Below, piece after piece: positions 16,760 through 25,697 of a DNA stretch of 64,000 bases (position 1 is the stretch's first letter; each line of letters opens with the position of its first letter). Source of the stretch: Planctomycetota bacterium (lineage in GTDB: Bacteria > Planctomycetota > PLA2); NCBI GenBank assembly GCA_021776735.1, contig JAJFFH010000015.1:1-64000 (forward strand), given 5' to 3'. The notes under the pieces were generated by a model. That model had not been told where the DNA came from. It ran no database searches and worked only from the letters and a program-made list of their open reading frames with translations. The translations under genes and the position numbers were made by a program.

Positions 16760-18697
16760 ATGTGCGGAATTCACGGCATTGTTTCGTTGCGCGACCAGTC
16801 TGTGCCCGATCCGGCGGTTCTTACGCGGATGGGGAACGTCACGGTCCATCGCGGCCCGGACGACGAGGGGTCGTTCGTCGGCCCCGGCGTCGGCCTGGGC
16901 ATGCGGCGCCTGTCGATCATCGACCTTGCAGGCGGCCACCAGCCGATCACGAACCACGACGGCTCGCTCGTCATGGTCTGCAACGGCGAAATCTACAACT
17001 ACCGCGAGCTGCGCGCCGAGCTGGCCGCTTGCGGGCACCGCTTCAAGACGGACTCCGACAGCGAAGTCGTCCTGTACGGCTACGCCGAGTGGGGCGATCG
17101 ATTCGTCGAGCGCCTCAACGGCATGTTCGCGTTCGCGATCTGGGACAAGAAACAGCGCCGCACCGTCATCGGCCGCGACCGTCTGGGCATCAAGCCCGTC
17201 TATTACCTGAACGACGGCGAACGGCTGACGTTTTCCACGGAAGCCAAGGCGATCCTCGAATGCCCGTGGAGCGAGCGCGCACTCGATCCGGCGGGGCTCG
17301 AAGCCTATCTCTCCCTCGGCTACGTGCCCGGTCCGCTCACCCTGTTCAAGGGCATGCGGAAACTGCCGGTCGCGTCCCTGATGGTAGTCAAGGACGGCGA
17401 TGTCTCCATCCGCTCCTACTGGTCGCCGCCCGAGAACACGGAAAGCGGCCGCTCCGAGGAAGAGTGGGCCACGCTCGTGCGGGAGCAGCTCGAAAAATCG
17501 ATCGAGATGCAGATGGTCAGCGACGTGCCGATCGGTGCGTTCTTGTCCGGCGGCATCGATTCCAGCGCGATCGTCGCCTACATGGCGAAGCACTCGTCGC
17601 GGCCCGTGAACACGTACGCCATCGGTTTTGACGGTGGCGACGCGGAGGGCTATTACAACGAGCTTCCGTACGCGCGTCAGGTCGCGGAGATGTTTGGCAC
17701 CAAGCACCGCGAGATCGTGGTGAAGCCCGATGTCGCGCGCCTGCTCCCGAAGCTCTTGTGGCACATGGACGAGCCCATCGCCGACGCTGCCTTCATCACG
17801 ACGTACCTGGTCGCGGAGTTCGCGCGCCAGGACGTGACCGTGATCCTGTCCGGCTGCGGCGGCGACGAGCTCTTCGGCGGCTACCGGCGCTACCTCGGCG
17901 AACACTACGGCGCGCGCTATCGCCGCCTGCCGCGCTGGCTGCGGCGCGGCCTGATCGAGCCCGTGGCCCGGCGGCTGCCCTCGGACCGCCACTCGAAGCT
18001 CCTCAACCTGTTCCGCTATGCCCGCGGCTTCCTGCTGTCCGCCGACTTGTCGTTCGAGGAGCGCTACCGCAGCTACGTCGGGGTGTACACGGATGAGGCT
18101 CTGGACGGCCTGCTGAACGCCCGCGCTGCGGAGTCGTACGACGCGATCGGCGCCGCGTTTGAAACCGCACAGGACGAGGATCCGATCAAGCGGATGTTCA
18201 AGGTCGATCTCGCGACGCAGTTGCCGGACGACCTGCTCGTCTTGACCGACAAGATGACGATGGCCACGTCGCTGGAGTGCCGCGTCCCGTTCCTCGACCA
18301 CGAACTCGTCGAGCTGGCTGCGCGCATGCCGGGCAGCATGGCGATCCGCGGCCGCAACCTGAAGCACATCCTGAAGCGCGCGCTGAAGGGCGTGCTTCCC
18401 GACGACATCCTCTACCGCAAAAAACGCGGCTTCGGCGCTCCCATGGGTGCCTGGATCAAGAAGGAGCTGCAGCCCGTCATGAAGGCGCTGCTCTCCCGCG
18501 ACGTCATCGAGGGCCGCGGCCTGTTCCGCTGGGAGGCCATCGAGGAGACGGTCGCCATGCACGAGTCGAACCGCGAGGACTGCACGGACCATCTCCTGTC
18601 GCTCATGAACCTGGAAATCTGGATGCGGCTTTTCCTCGACGGGGATTCGCCCGAAGTCGTCACCGAACAGCTCTCCGGGGCGCTCGTTCCCGCGTAA
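16760..18697 (+). CDS. Exosortase-associated asparagine synthetase-like amidotransferase
   Basis: A 645-residue class II glutamine amidotransferase/asparagine synthetase. The nucleophile Cys2 follows the start (MCGIHGIVSLRD). Glutaminase landmarks HRGPDDEG and NGEIYNYRELR are intact, and the synthetase P-loop SGGIDSSAIVAYM and GCGGDELFGGY follow. Its length and its direct partnership with an EpsH1-system glycosyltransferase match the amidotransferase 1 family of exosortase A systems, which modifies an exopolysaccharide or surface substrate rather than making free asparagine. Ends 45 bp before the glycosyltransferase. KDGDV at about residue 212 resembles the iterated motif but is probably ordinary family sequence. 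Confidence 0.88.
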   Translation: MCGIHGIVSLRDQSVPDPAVLTRMGNVTVHRGPDDEGSFVGPGVGLGMRRLSIIDLAGGHQPITNHDGSLVMVCNGEIYNYRELRAELAACGHRFKTDSDSEVVLYGYAEWGDRFVERLNGMFAFAIWDKKQRRTVIGRDRLGIKPVYYLNDGERLTFSTEAKAILECPWSERALDPAGLEAYLSLGYVPGPLTLFKGMRKLPVASLMVVKDGDVSIRSYWSPPENTESGRSEEEWATLVREQLEKSIEMQMVSDVPIGAFLSGGIDSSAIVAYMAKHSSRPVNTYAIGFDGGDAEGYYNELPYARQVAEMFGTKHREIVVKPDVARLLPKLLWHMDEPIADAAFITTYLVAEFARQDVTVILSGCGGDELFGGYRRYLGEHYGARYRRLPRWLRRGLIEPVARRLPSDRHSKLLNLFRYARGFLLSADLSFEERYRSYVGVYTDEALDGLLNARAAESYDAIGAAFETAQDEDPIKRMFKVDLATQLPDDLLVLTDKMTMATSLECRVPFLDHELVELAARMPGSMAIRGRNLKHILKRALKGVLPDDILYRKKRGFGAPMGAWIKKELQPVMKALLSRDVIEGRGLFRWEAIEETVAMHESNREDCTDHLLSLMNLEIWMRLFLDGDSPEVVTEQLSGALVPA

Positions 18698-18742
18698 CAC
18701 GCCCCCGCACCCCCTGAATCCACATCGAAGACCTCCCCAACA

Positions 18743-19966
18743 ATGAAAATCCTCTACGTCACCCATCGCTTCCCGTTTCCTCCGAACCGCGGCGGCAAGA
18801 TTCGCCCGTTCAACATGATCAAGCACCTGACGGGACGCGGCGACGAGGTCACCGTCTGCTCGATCGCCCGGTCGGCCGGGGAAGCGCAGGCCGGCGAGGG
18901 GCTCAACGAGTACTGCCACCGCTCGTTCATGGCCGTGGTCAAAAGGCCCGTCCAGGCGCTGCGCATGGCCGCGCGCCTGCCGACATCCACGCCGTCCTCG
19001 ATGGGCTTTTTCTACTCTCGATCACTGGACCGCGACATCCAGCGGCTGCTCGCGACCGAGAGCTTCGACCTGATCTTCGCGCACTGCTCGTCGGTCGCGC
19101 CGTATGTCGCGCACGTCACGGGAACACCGAAGATCCTCGACTACGGCGACATGGACTCGCACAAGTGGCTGTCGTACCGCGCGTTCAAGCCGTGGCCGCT
19201 CTCCTGGGGCTACTGGCTCGAGGGCACGAAGCTCATGGCCGCCGAAAAGAGGCTCGCCCCCCAGTTCGACCTCTGCACGGCCACGACGCGCGCCGAGCGC
19301 GAGACGCTGGACTCGTATGAGACCGGTGTCTTGTCCGACTGGTTCCCGAACGGGGTGAACGCCGAATACTTCGCCCCGGACGAAACGGCCTACGACACGG
19401 ACACGATTTGTTTCGTAGGCCGGATGGACTACTACCCGAACCAGGAGTGCATGTACGATTTTGTCGCGAACACGTTCCCGTTGATCCGGAAGCGACGGCC
19501 GAATGCGAAGCTGCTCATCGTGGGCGCGAACCCGATCCCGCAGGTCCATGCACTCGCCGAGACACCGGGGGTCGAGGTCACCGGGTCGGTACCCGACGTG
19601 CGGCCCTATCTGCGCCGGTCGGCGTTGATGGTCGCGCCGCTCAACATTGCCCGCGGCACCCAAAACAAGATCCTCGAGGCGCTCGCGATGGAGGTGCCGG
19701 TGGTCTGCACGACACTCGCCGCCGGCGGCGTGGACGCGGTCGACGGCGAACACATGCTTGCCGCCGATGGTCCCGCCGACTCGGCCAACGCCTGTCTTCG
19801 GTTCATGGACGACGCCGAAGAGCGCCGCCAGTTCGCCGAGGCCGGACGCGCCCGCATGCTCAGCCACCACAGTTGGAGCGGATCCATGCAGCGATTCGAC
19901 GGTATCATCGGACGCGTCGCCCGCCCACCACAACAAGCGGTCCCCGCTGAATCGAAGGCGACTTGA
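18743..19966 (+). CDS. Glycosyltransferase, PEP-CTERM/EpsH1 system associated
   Basis: A 407-residue GT4-like sugar transferase starting MKILYVTHRFPFPPNRGGKI, a start highly typical of the TIGR03087 family. FPNGVNAEYFAP, ICFVGRMDYYPNQ and LMVAPLNIARGTQNKILEAL mark the two Rossmann halves and the nucleotide-sugar binding region. The HSW motif near the C-terminus is also typical. It follows the amidotransferase gene and is probably in the same operon. Role inferred: assembly of the exopolysaccharide linked to exosortase systems. Confidence 0.88.
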   Translation: MKILYVTHRFPFPPNRGGKIRPFNMIKHLTGRGDEVTVCSIARSAGEAQAGEGLNEYCHRSFMAVVKRPVQALRMAARLPTSTPSSMGFFYSRSLDRDIQRLLATESFDLIFAHCSSVAPYVAHVTGTPKILDYGDMDSHKWLSYRAFKPWPLSWGYWLEGTKLMAAEKRLAPQFDLCTATTRAERETLDSYETGVLSDWFPNGVNAEYFAPDETAYDTDTICFVGRMDYYPNQECMYDFVANTFPLIRKRRPNAKLLIVGANPIPQVHALAETPGVEVTGSVPDVRPYLRRSALMVAPLNIARGTQNKILEALAMEVPVVCTTLAAGGVDAVDGEHMLAADGPADSANACLRFMDDAEERRQFAEAGRARMLSHHSWSGSMQRFDGIIGRVARPPQQAVPAESKAT

Positions 19967-20051
19967 CCCGGACGCACCTGCTCACGCTAGACTTCCGTCT
20001 CCTCCCCGGCAATTCCATTCCCCTTCCCCCGGGGCCCCCTTCCCCTTTTTC

Positions 20052-20780
20052 ATGCGCATCGCACTTCTTGGTCTTTTTGGGCTCGTGCTTGCGGGTTGCC
20101 AGGCCTCGCTGCCGTTTCTCGAGCCGGAGAACGCCGAAGAGTACGAGCCGTACTGGCGCGCGGCGCGGGACTGCTTTCTCGAGGCGACGGTCGTCATGCA
20201 CGATGCCGTTCTCGATCTCGAGTTGACTTCGCTCGACGCGCTCGTCTGGGGCGAGGACAAGCTCAAGCCGGCGACGAAGCAGCGCTTGCTCGAGCTCTCG
20301 GAACGGGGCACGAAATGGGCGGAACGCGCCGTGAGTGCGCAACCGGATGGCGTAGAGGGACACGCGTGGCTCGCACTCAACCTCGCGATGGGCGTGGCCG
20401 GGCGGACCCGCACGCGCGCGTTTTTTCTCGGGCTTCCGCGCCGCATCCGGAAGGAGTACACGAGAGCCCTCGAACTGGATCGCGCGGCGCTGAGCGGCGG
20501 CGTGCTCCGACTCCGGGGCAAGTTCGAGACCCTCGCGCCGTGGCCGTACCGCGATCACGCAAGCGCGATCCAGGCCCTGGAAGAGTCGCTCGAGGTCGCG
20601 CCGGTGCCGATGAGCGCGCTGCAACTCGGCGACGTGCACCACCTGAGCGGAAACGACGCCGAGGCTCAGGCCGCTTGGGAACGCGCCCGCGACATGCCGC
20701 CCCACCAGACGACGCGCTTCTTGAACGACCGCGTCCGCGAAATGGCCCGCCGCCGCCTCGAACTCGTCGAGAAACGGTAG
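20052..20780 (+). CDS. TPR-like lipoprotein
   Basis: A 242-residue predicted lipoprotein. The lipobox LVLAGC places the lipidated Cys at residue 15 or 16. The mature part is helical and contains TPR-like helices (RAVSAQPDGVEGHAWLALNL, SLEVAPVPMSALQLGDVH). Start at 20052; the frame is open upstream into the glycosyltransferase gene but the lipobox fixes the N-terminus. It converges with the zinc-ribbon gene, leaving 6 bp. It could anchor the polysaccharide machinery encoded upstream, but nothing proves this. Confidence 0.65.
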   Translation: MRIALLGLFGLVLAGCQASLPFLEPENAEEYEPYWRAARDCFLEATVVMHDAVLDLELTSLDALVWGEDKLKPATKQRLLELSERGTKWAERAVSAQPDGVEGHAWLALNLAMGVAGRTRTRAFFLGLPRRIRKEYTRALELDRAALSGGVLRLRGKFETLAPWPYRDHASAIQALEESLEVAPVPMSALQLGDVHHLSGNDAEAQAAWERARDMPPHQTTRFLNDRVREMARRRLELVEKR

Positions 20781-20786
20781 AGCGGA

Positions 20787-21497
20787 TCAGTCGCGGCGGC
20801 GGCGCAGGGGGTTGCGCTTCGCGAGGGCGTCTCCGCCGCGCGAGATGAAATCGGCCAGCTCGCCGAAGTTTTGCTGCGAGACCCAATGGCCATGGTCGCC
20901 GCAATGGCTCAGGATGATGCCGGACACGCCCGCGTAGTTCTTGCGCGGCATGAAGTCGTCGCAGATCGGGCAGCGCAGGTAGCGCACCTTGTCCGGCAGC
21001 ACACGGCGCTCGTCCCCGCGCAGGTCGCGCAGGATGGCCGCAATGTCGTGCGCGTTCTGCTCGCGCATCGCGCGCAGCTTGTTGAGTAGCGCCTCAAGAC
21101 CACTCGGCGGAAAGAGCGCGCCGTTGCACGTCGGGCAAACGCGCACATCGATACCGTCCCACGAGTCGTCCCGCAGGGCCTCCTCGCAGTGCGGACACTC
21201 CGGTTCGTCACCCTTCCGGCGCCGTCCGCCGCGCCCGGCGTCGCAGACCAGACACGCCTCGCCGCTGCGCACGTTGTTCCCGCATTGACGGCACATCGTC
21301 CACGACTCGGTTTCCGACGTCTTGCGGCCGCGTCCGGCGTTGCAAACCGGACACGGCCGGTCCGCCGCCACTTCGTTGCCGCATCCGGAACAAAGCTGCG
21401 TGTTCTCCCGACGTGAAACCTCGGACGCGTCGTCCTTCGGCCCGCAGTACGGGCAGGGCAACGCGTCGATCTCGTGACCACAGCCTTGACACAGCAT
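20787..21497 (-). CDS. Multi-zinc-ribbon protein
   Basis: A 236-residue cytoplasmic protein with serial CxxC pairs: CQGCGHE...CPYC, CSGCGNE...CPVC, CRQCGNN...CLVC, CPHCEE...CPTCNG and CPICDDF. The pattern C-P-T-C-N-G-x-x-F-x-x-x-G-L-E resembles the TFIIB-type zinc-binding domain (zf-TFIIB). A helical segment (LLNKLRAMREQNAHDIAAIL) follows, then a His-rich tail (HCGDHGHWVSQQNFGEL). Zinc binding is clear; the role is not. No obvious operon partner. Confidence 0.7.
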   Translation of the reverse strand: MLCQGCGHEIDALPCPYCGPKDDASEVSRRENTQLCSGCGNEVAADRPCPVCNAGRGRKTSETESWTMCRQCGNNVRSGEACLVCDAGRGGRRRKGDEPECPHCEEALRDDSWDGIDVRVCPTCNGALFPPSGLEALLNKLRAMREQNAHDIAAILRDLRGDERRVLPDKVRYLRCPICDDFMPRKNYAGVSGIILSHCGDHGHWVSQQNFGELADFISRGGDALAKRNPLRRRRD

Positions 21498-21587
21498 GTC
21501 GCGACTTCCTTATCGGCAGGGAGGCGACTTCCGCTTCAGTTGGCGAACGGACGGCGAGTTTTCTGGAAATCTGCGCCGCGAGGCGCC

Positions 21588-23627
21588 CTACTTCGCCAGA
21601 TCGCTGGCCTTCTGCACGAGTTCCAGGAACTCCTTGCGGTAGCCGTGGATGTCGTTGCCGACCGCGCCCTGCGCGATTTCGAGCACCCCGTCCCAGGTAA
21701 GGTCAGGGACGTTCTTGGAGCGCCGCAAGAGCAACCCAAAACCGGCGACGGCGCTCGCCCACCGCAAATCCTCGGTCGCGGCGTCGTAGGTTCCCCCGGA
21801 GTCCGTGACCTCGGTCTCCATCAGCGTGCTCTTGTCGCCGTCCGGCTGCTTGTAGCGCAGGCGCAGCATCAGCAACGCGCCCGAGTCCGCGCGCGCCGAC
21901 GGCTTCGCCGCATCGACGTACGGATTCTCGTCCACCTTCGGTTGCATCGCCGTCCGTTCGCTTCCCTCGATCGGAACGATCTCGTAGAGCGCGGTGACCG
22001 CGTGACCCGCGCCGATTTCGCCGGCGTCTTTTTGGTCGTCGTTGAAGTCCTCGGCTTTGAGCACGCGATTCTCGTAGCCCACGAGCCGCCATGCGGCGAC
22101 CGTCTTGGGGTTGAAGAACACCTGAATCTTGACGTCCTTGGCGATGGTGACGAGCGTGCCGCTCATCTGATCGACGAGGACCTTTTTCGCCTCGCGAAGA
22201 GTGTCGATGTAGGCGTAGTTGCCGTTGCCCTTGTTCGACAGATCCTCCATTGTCGCGTCCTTGAGATTGCCCATGCCGTAGCCGAGGATGCTCAGGTACA
22301 CACCGCTCTTGGCTTTCTCCTCGATCAGGCGCGTGAGCTGGCCGCGGTCGGTGACACCGACGTTGAAGTCGCCGTCGGTGCACAGGATCACGCGGTTCAC
22401 GCCGCCCCTGACGAAGTGTTTTTGGGCGACCGAGTACGCGAGCTCGATGCCCGCGCCGCCGTTGGTGGAACCGCCCGCATGCAGCTTGCCCAGCGTCTGC
22501 GTGATCTTTGTGAGCTCGTTGGCCGGAGTGCTGTCGAGAGCGAGCCCGGACGCGCCGGCGTACACCACGATCGCGACGCGGTCGCCCTCGTCGAGCTTTT
22601 CGAGAAGCAGTTTCAGCGACTGCTGCACGAGCGGCAGCTTGTTTGCGTCGCGCATCGAGCCCGAAACGTCGAGCAGGAACACGAGATTGCTCGGCGGACG
22701 CTCCCGCACGGGAATCGTGCGGCCCTTGAGCGCGATCCGCACGAGGCGGCGCTTGGTGTTCCAGGGACAGCCCGCAACCTCAACGTTCGCCCGAAACGGA
22801 TGCGCCCCGGCCCGCGGCGGCGCATAGTCGTACGAAAAGTAGTTGACGAGTTCCTCGAGCCGCACGGCATCCGGCGGCGGTAGTGAGCCCCCGCGCAAGT
22901 GCCGCCGCACGTTGGAATACGACGCGGTATCGACATCGATGGAAAACGTGGACACATGCCGATCCACGGTCCGCCGCACGGGATTCTCGACGACGCGGTC
23001 GTAGGTCTCGGTGCGCCCTCCCGACTCGTCGAACTCGAGCGTAAGGTCGAACAGGTTCTCGACCCGGCCCTTGTACTCGCCGGCGCCACGGTCACCAAAA
23101 AACACCGAACTCGCGGCCACTTTCGGCGGCCGGACGTTCAGCGAATCGAGGCCATTCGTAATGTCTACAGTCACCACCCCTTGGCTTGAGAAAGCTCGCG
23201 CATCAGTGGTCGTGGTCAGGCCTCCTACATCGACAAATCCAGCGTCGTCCGTGGCCCCACCTCCCCCGCCAGCGCCGCCGGTCGCGAAGATCTCCCCCGG
23301 CCAGGTCGCCGCCTCCCGTTCCCCGGTCGTCGCCCAAACCGACAATCCGGCGGCGACCACTAGCGTCGCCGCGGCGGCGAACGGGACCAGCCAGGCGCGG
23401 CTCCGTTTCGGAACGGCGCGTTCGATACGAGCGCGTTGCTGCGCGGTCAGGCTCGAGCCCGGCTCTCCCGCGAAGTGTTCCTCCAAGGGATCCAGCAGTT
23501 CGCGCAGGGCCTCGACCTCGCCAGCGATATCGCCGTCCGTAAGCTGTTTTTCAAAGGCCTCCCTCTCCACCGGCGAAAGCTCGCCCAGCAGGTAGGCCGT
23601 GATGCGCGGATCCGTTTTGCGGCTCAT
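21588..23627 (-). CDS. Anti-sigma-like membrane protein with YfbK-type VWA domain
   Basis: A 679-residue protein. Residues 1-55 resemble the start of anti-sigma factors (ITAYLLGELSPVEREAFE). One membrane span lies at about 82-103 (WLVPFAAAATLVVAAGL), then a Gly-rich linker. The large extracytoplasmic part matches the YfbK/YfbK-like VWA family: SFSIDVDTASYSN, LVFLLDVSGSM (MIDAS), GGSTNGGAGIELAY, and ILCTDGDFNVG. Its start codon overlaps the stop of the ECF sigma gene (ATGA, 23624-23627), so both are translationally coupled. A sigma-binding tail exposed to the cytoplasm with an outer sensor is inferred. Two exact copies of the iterated 12-mer lie inside (21946, 23529). Confidence 0.85.
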   Translation of the reverse strand: MSRKTDPRITAYLLGELSPVEREAFEKQLTDGDIAGEVEALRELLDPLEEHFAGEPGSSLTAQQRARIERAVPKRSRAWLVPFAAAATLVVAAGLSVWATTGEREAATWPGEIFATGGAGGGGGATDDAGFVDVGGLTTTTDARAFSSQGVVTVDITNGLDSLNVRPPKVAASSVFFGDRGAGEYKGRVENLFDLTLEFDESGGRTETYDRVVENPVRRTVDRHVSTFSIDVDTASYSNVRRHLRGGSLPPPDAVRLEELVNYFSYDYAPPRAGAHPFRANVEVAGCPWNTKRRLVRIALKGRTIPVRERPPSNLVFLLDVSGSMRDANKLPLVQQSLKLLLEKLDEGDRVAIVVYAGASGLALDSTPANELTKITQTLGKLHAGGSTNGGAGIELAYSVAQKHFVRGGVNRVILCTDGDFNVGVTDRGQLTRLIEEKAKSGVYLSILGYGMGNLKDATMEDLSNKGNGNYAYIDTLREAKKVLVDQMSGTLVTIAKDVKIQVFFNPKTVAAWRLVGYENRVLKAEDFNDDQKDAGEIGAGHAVTALYEIVPIEGSERTAMQPKVDENPYVDAAKPSARADSGALLMLRLRYKQPDGDKSTLMETEVTDSGGTYDAATEDLRWASAVAGFGLLLRRSKNVPDLTWDGVLEIAQGAVGNDIHGYRKEFLELVQKASDLAK
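21946..21957 (-). repeat. Iterated motif copy ACGGACGGCGAT
   Basis: Exact sense-strand copy in the VWA gene, read as R-T-A-M. A close variant with one change, ACGGACGGCGAG, lies 400 bases away at 21547 in the intergenic gap. Confidence 0.85.
23529..23540 (-). repeat. Iterated motif copy ACGGACGGCGAT
   Basis: Exact sense-strand copy near the N-terminus of the anti-sigma-like protein, read as T-D-G-D in the helical segment KQLTDGDIAGEV. Confidence 0.85.
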
Positions 23628-24133
23628 CGCTTGTTCCTTTCGGTTCCGATCTGTTTTTTGAGGCGGCGCAGGGCGGTGTGGATCAAGACGCCGACGTGGC
23701 TGACGGAGAGCTGCATCGCGGCCGCGATCTCGCGGTACGACATCGCCTCCTGGAACTTGAGCCGCAGCACTTCGCGCTGGCGTTCGGGCAGCTCGCCGAG
23801 GCCGCGCGCCAGCAGGCTCTCGTGTTCGTTGCGGACCGCGTGTGCGTCGGGTGCGACGCCGTTCGCGGGGCGGTCGGCAAGTTGGCGTTGATCCACGGAT
23901 GCCATGCGTCCTTTCCTTCTCAGGTGGTCCAGGGATCGGTTGCGGCAGACGGTGTAGAGCCATTCGGTCAGGTGGCCGTCGAGCTCCGCGGGCTGCCGCT
24001 TGCACAGGCGCAGAAAACAGTCCTGCACGATGTCGCGGGCCAGGTCGAGGTCGCCGACCAGCCGACGGGCGTACCGCACCAGCGGCCGCTCGTGGCGGGC
24101 AAGGGCGTGCTTGACCCAACTTTGGTGATCCAT
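23624..24133 (-). CDS. ECF-type RNA polymerase sigma factor
   Basis: A 169-residue sigma-70 family factor of the ECF type. Region 2 is DLDLARDIVQDCFLRLCKR with the polymerase-binding acidic helix. Region 4 is ELPERQREVLRLKFQEAMSY then REIAAAMQLSVSHVGVLIHT, a typical HTH. ATG at 24133 gives a standard length; the open frame extends far upstream without homology. Coupled by ATGA to the anti-sigma-like VWA gene. Likely directs a cell-envelope regulon under control of that partner, as is usual for such pairs. Confidence 0.88.
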   Translation of the reverse strand: MDHQSWVKHALARHERPLVRYARRLVGDLDLARDIVQDCFLRLCKRQPAELDGHLTEWLYTVCRNRSLDHLRRKGRMASVDQRQLADRPANGVAPDAHAVRNEHESLLARGLGELPERQREVLRLKFQEAMSYREIAAAMQLSVSHVGVLIHTALRRLKKQIGTERNKR

Positions 24134-24438
24134 GAACGCTGTCGGGAGGAACAACGCGAAAAGCACCGTTTTCTTAGACGAATTCCGCGGGCTTGGCCAT
24201 TTTGCCCCGGCCCGCCCTCCGGCGACAACCTCCCCTCCAGCGCCGGCAAGAAAGACGGCATGGACTGCGGCCACTCTCCGTGGAACAGGTCGCGCACGCC
24301 CCCGCCGGAGGACACGTGGACGCCGCCCCCGGGAACGTTCAGGGAGGTAGCACGCCGAAGAGCCCCCGAAAAAAAGCAGACGGACGGCGATGTCAACTCG
24401 GACGAGTAGCACGAGCCGCGCGGGCGCTATCAGGAACG
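24134..24438. other. Intergenic gap with iterated motif
   Basis: About 305 bases between the sigma factor start and a small gene. An exact iterated-motif copy lies at 24380-24391, preceded by seven A residues. I see no ORF with protein-like composition. The sigma factor promoter should be here but I cannot assign boxes with confidence. Confidence 0.5.
24380..24391 (+). repeat. Iterated motif copy ACGGACGGCGAT
   Basis: Exact intergenic copy in its fullest context, AAAAAAAGCAG + core + GTC, which sets the extended consensus A-rich/AAGCRN/core/GTC shared with 28156, 29894, 31560 and 36276. Confidence 0.88.
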
Positions 24439-24750
24439 CTATGAGGTGGCTTCGGAGCCATTCGGGCCGGAATCCTCGTCGATGACGAGGTCCGGAATGC
24501 CCGCTGCGTTGGCCTGGAGCCGGGCGCCATCGCCGTGAACGCGCCGGAACGCCTCCGAAAACGCCTGGAGGCGGGGAGAGTCCGCGATCACCGGGGAATC
24601 CGCGATATCGAAGTAGCCGTTCGCGATCAGCTCGGTCAGGGCCGAGCCGGCCCGCACGAGATACTCCGTCATCACACCCTCGGTTACCCCGGCGCGTGTG
24701 GATTCGTCGGCGATCAACCGCGCGAGATCGGCGGAAAGCTCCTTGACCAT
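24439..24750 (-). CDS. Small hypothetical protein
   Basis: A 103-residue acidic, helical protein starting MVKELSADLARLIADES. The N-terminal half reads as amphipathic helices and the tail is Asp/Glu-rich (DLVIDEDSGPNG). The open frame continues upstream to 24903, but that part is Arg-rich and crosses the divergent gene start. Not recognised. It is divergent from the thioredoxin-like selenoprotein candidate with about 95 bp between the starts. Confidence 0.5.
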   Translation of the reverse strand: MVKELSADLARLIADESTRAGVTEGVMTEYLVRAGSALTELIANGYFDIADSPVIADSPRLQAFSEAFRRVHGDGARLQANAAGIPDLVIDEDSGPNGSEATS

Positions 24751-24845
24751 GGGTGGCTTGTAGCAATCCGGGCGGACGAAAACAACGGCCCCGTCGCACC
24801 AAAACGTTCTCCGCGCCCGCGCCGGGACCGCGCTAGGATGGCGGC

Positions 24846-25688
24846 ATGTCCAAAACGATTCCGTTCGTGCTCGCCTTGATGGGCGTCGCAGTGTGCGCCG
24901 CACCCGCGTTTGCGGGAGACAAGGAGTGGGCGAAGGGCGTGCCCTACACCACCGACTGGAAGGACGCCATCAGGCAGGCCCACGCGACCGGAAAGATCCT
25001 GCTGATCTACAACGGCTGGGAACGCGAGAAGATATGAGCACCCTGCGATGGACTGAAGGGCGCCGTGCGCGCCCTCGCCGTCGGCAAGGGTGACTACAAG
25101 AAGTACAAGAAGCTCCTGCAGGAGAAATTCATCCTGCTCAACGTCTACTGCCGTTCGGTCAAGGAAGAGCACGACCCGCGCGGCCCCGAGGGCCCTTATC
25201 AGTTCACCGATCGCAGCGTGCCCGTTCTTCTGTTCAAGCGGTGGAACGGCGAAACACTGGTGCAGCAGCTCGGCTTCGCCTCCAGCATCGATCGGGCGAC
25301 ACCGGCACTCGCCCGTTTCGTCGACAAGGCCCTGAAGAAAAACGGCCCGGTCGCGCCGCCCAAAGCGCTCCGTCCGCTACTCAAGAGCATGAAGAAGGCG
25401 GAAGCCAGCCTCGAAAAGCAGCGCATCGGCGCCGCCGTTCGCGAGCTTCAAGAAATCGTCAAGGCCGCGGCCAACAAGAAGAAGTTCTCCGAGCAGCCCG
25501 TGGTCGCTGCCAAGGCTCAGGAGCATCTGGACGCACTGCTCAAGGACGCCCGAAAGAAACTCGAAGAAGCGGACCGCCTAGAAGGCATCGTCAAGAAAAA
25601 GGAATTCAACCGCATCGCGCGCGAGTACGGTGCCCTCGGCGACATCAAGAAGAGGGCCAAGGCGGCCCTGAAGGCGATGAACGAGTAG
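24846..25688 (+). CDS. Candidate selenoprotein, exported thioredoxin-like (Sec64, UAPC)
   Basis: One reading frame of 281 codons interrupted only by TGA at 25035-25037. It has a signal peptide (MSKTIPFVLALMGVAVCAAP AFA), then a thioredoxin-like start (DWKDAIRQAHATGKILLIYN) and EKI-[TGA]-APC-DGLK, so Sec64-Ala-Pro-Cys67 stands where thioredoxins have CxxC. After the TGA the same frame continues for over 200 codons: KKYKKLLQEKFILLNVYC, SVPVLLFKRW (with the conserved cis-Pro), then a coiled, Lys-rich tail. A hairpin 19 bases downstream of the TGA (25057-25075) has a CGUGC loop, fitting a bacterial SECIS. Conventional annotation would split it into a 63-residue fragment and a second ORF at 25065. 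Alternatives: a TGC-to-TGA mutation or a sequencing error. Confidence 0.7.
25057..25075 (+). promoter_or_regulatory. Candidate SECIS hairpin
   Basis: AGGGCGC-CGTGC-GCGCCCT is a 7-bp stem with a 5-base loop whose second base is G. The loop begins 26 bases after the TGA, inside the spacing reported for bacterial SECIS elements. Less typical than the GGU-loop hairpins at 32338 and 33223. Confidence 0.5.
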
Positions 25689-25697
25689 GGCCCGCAG

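Noticed and set aside
17390-17401. Iterated-motif-like AAGGACGGCGAT in the amidotransferase gene
   Set aside because: KDGDV is common at this place in asparagine synthetase-like proteins, so it is probably family sequence.
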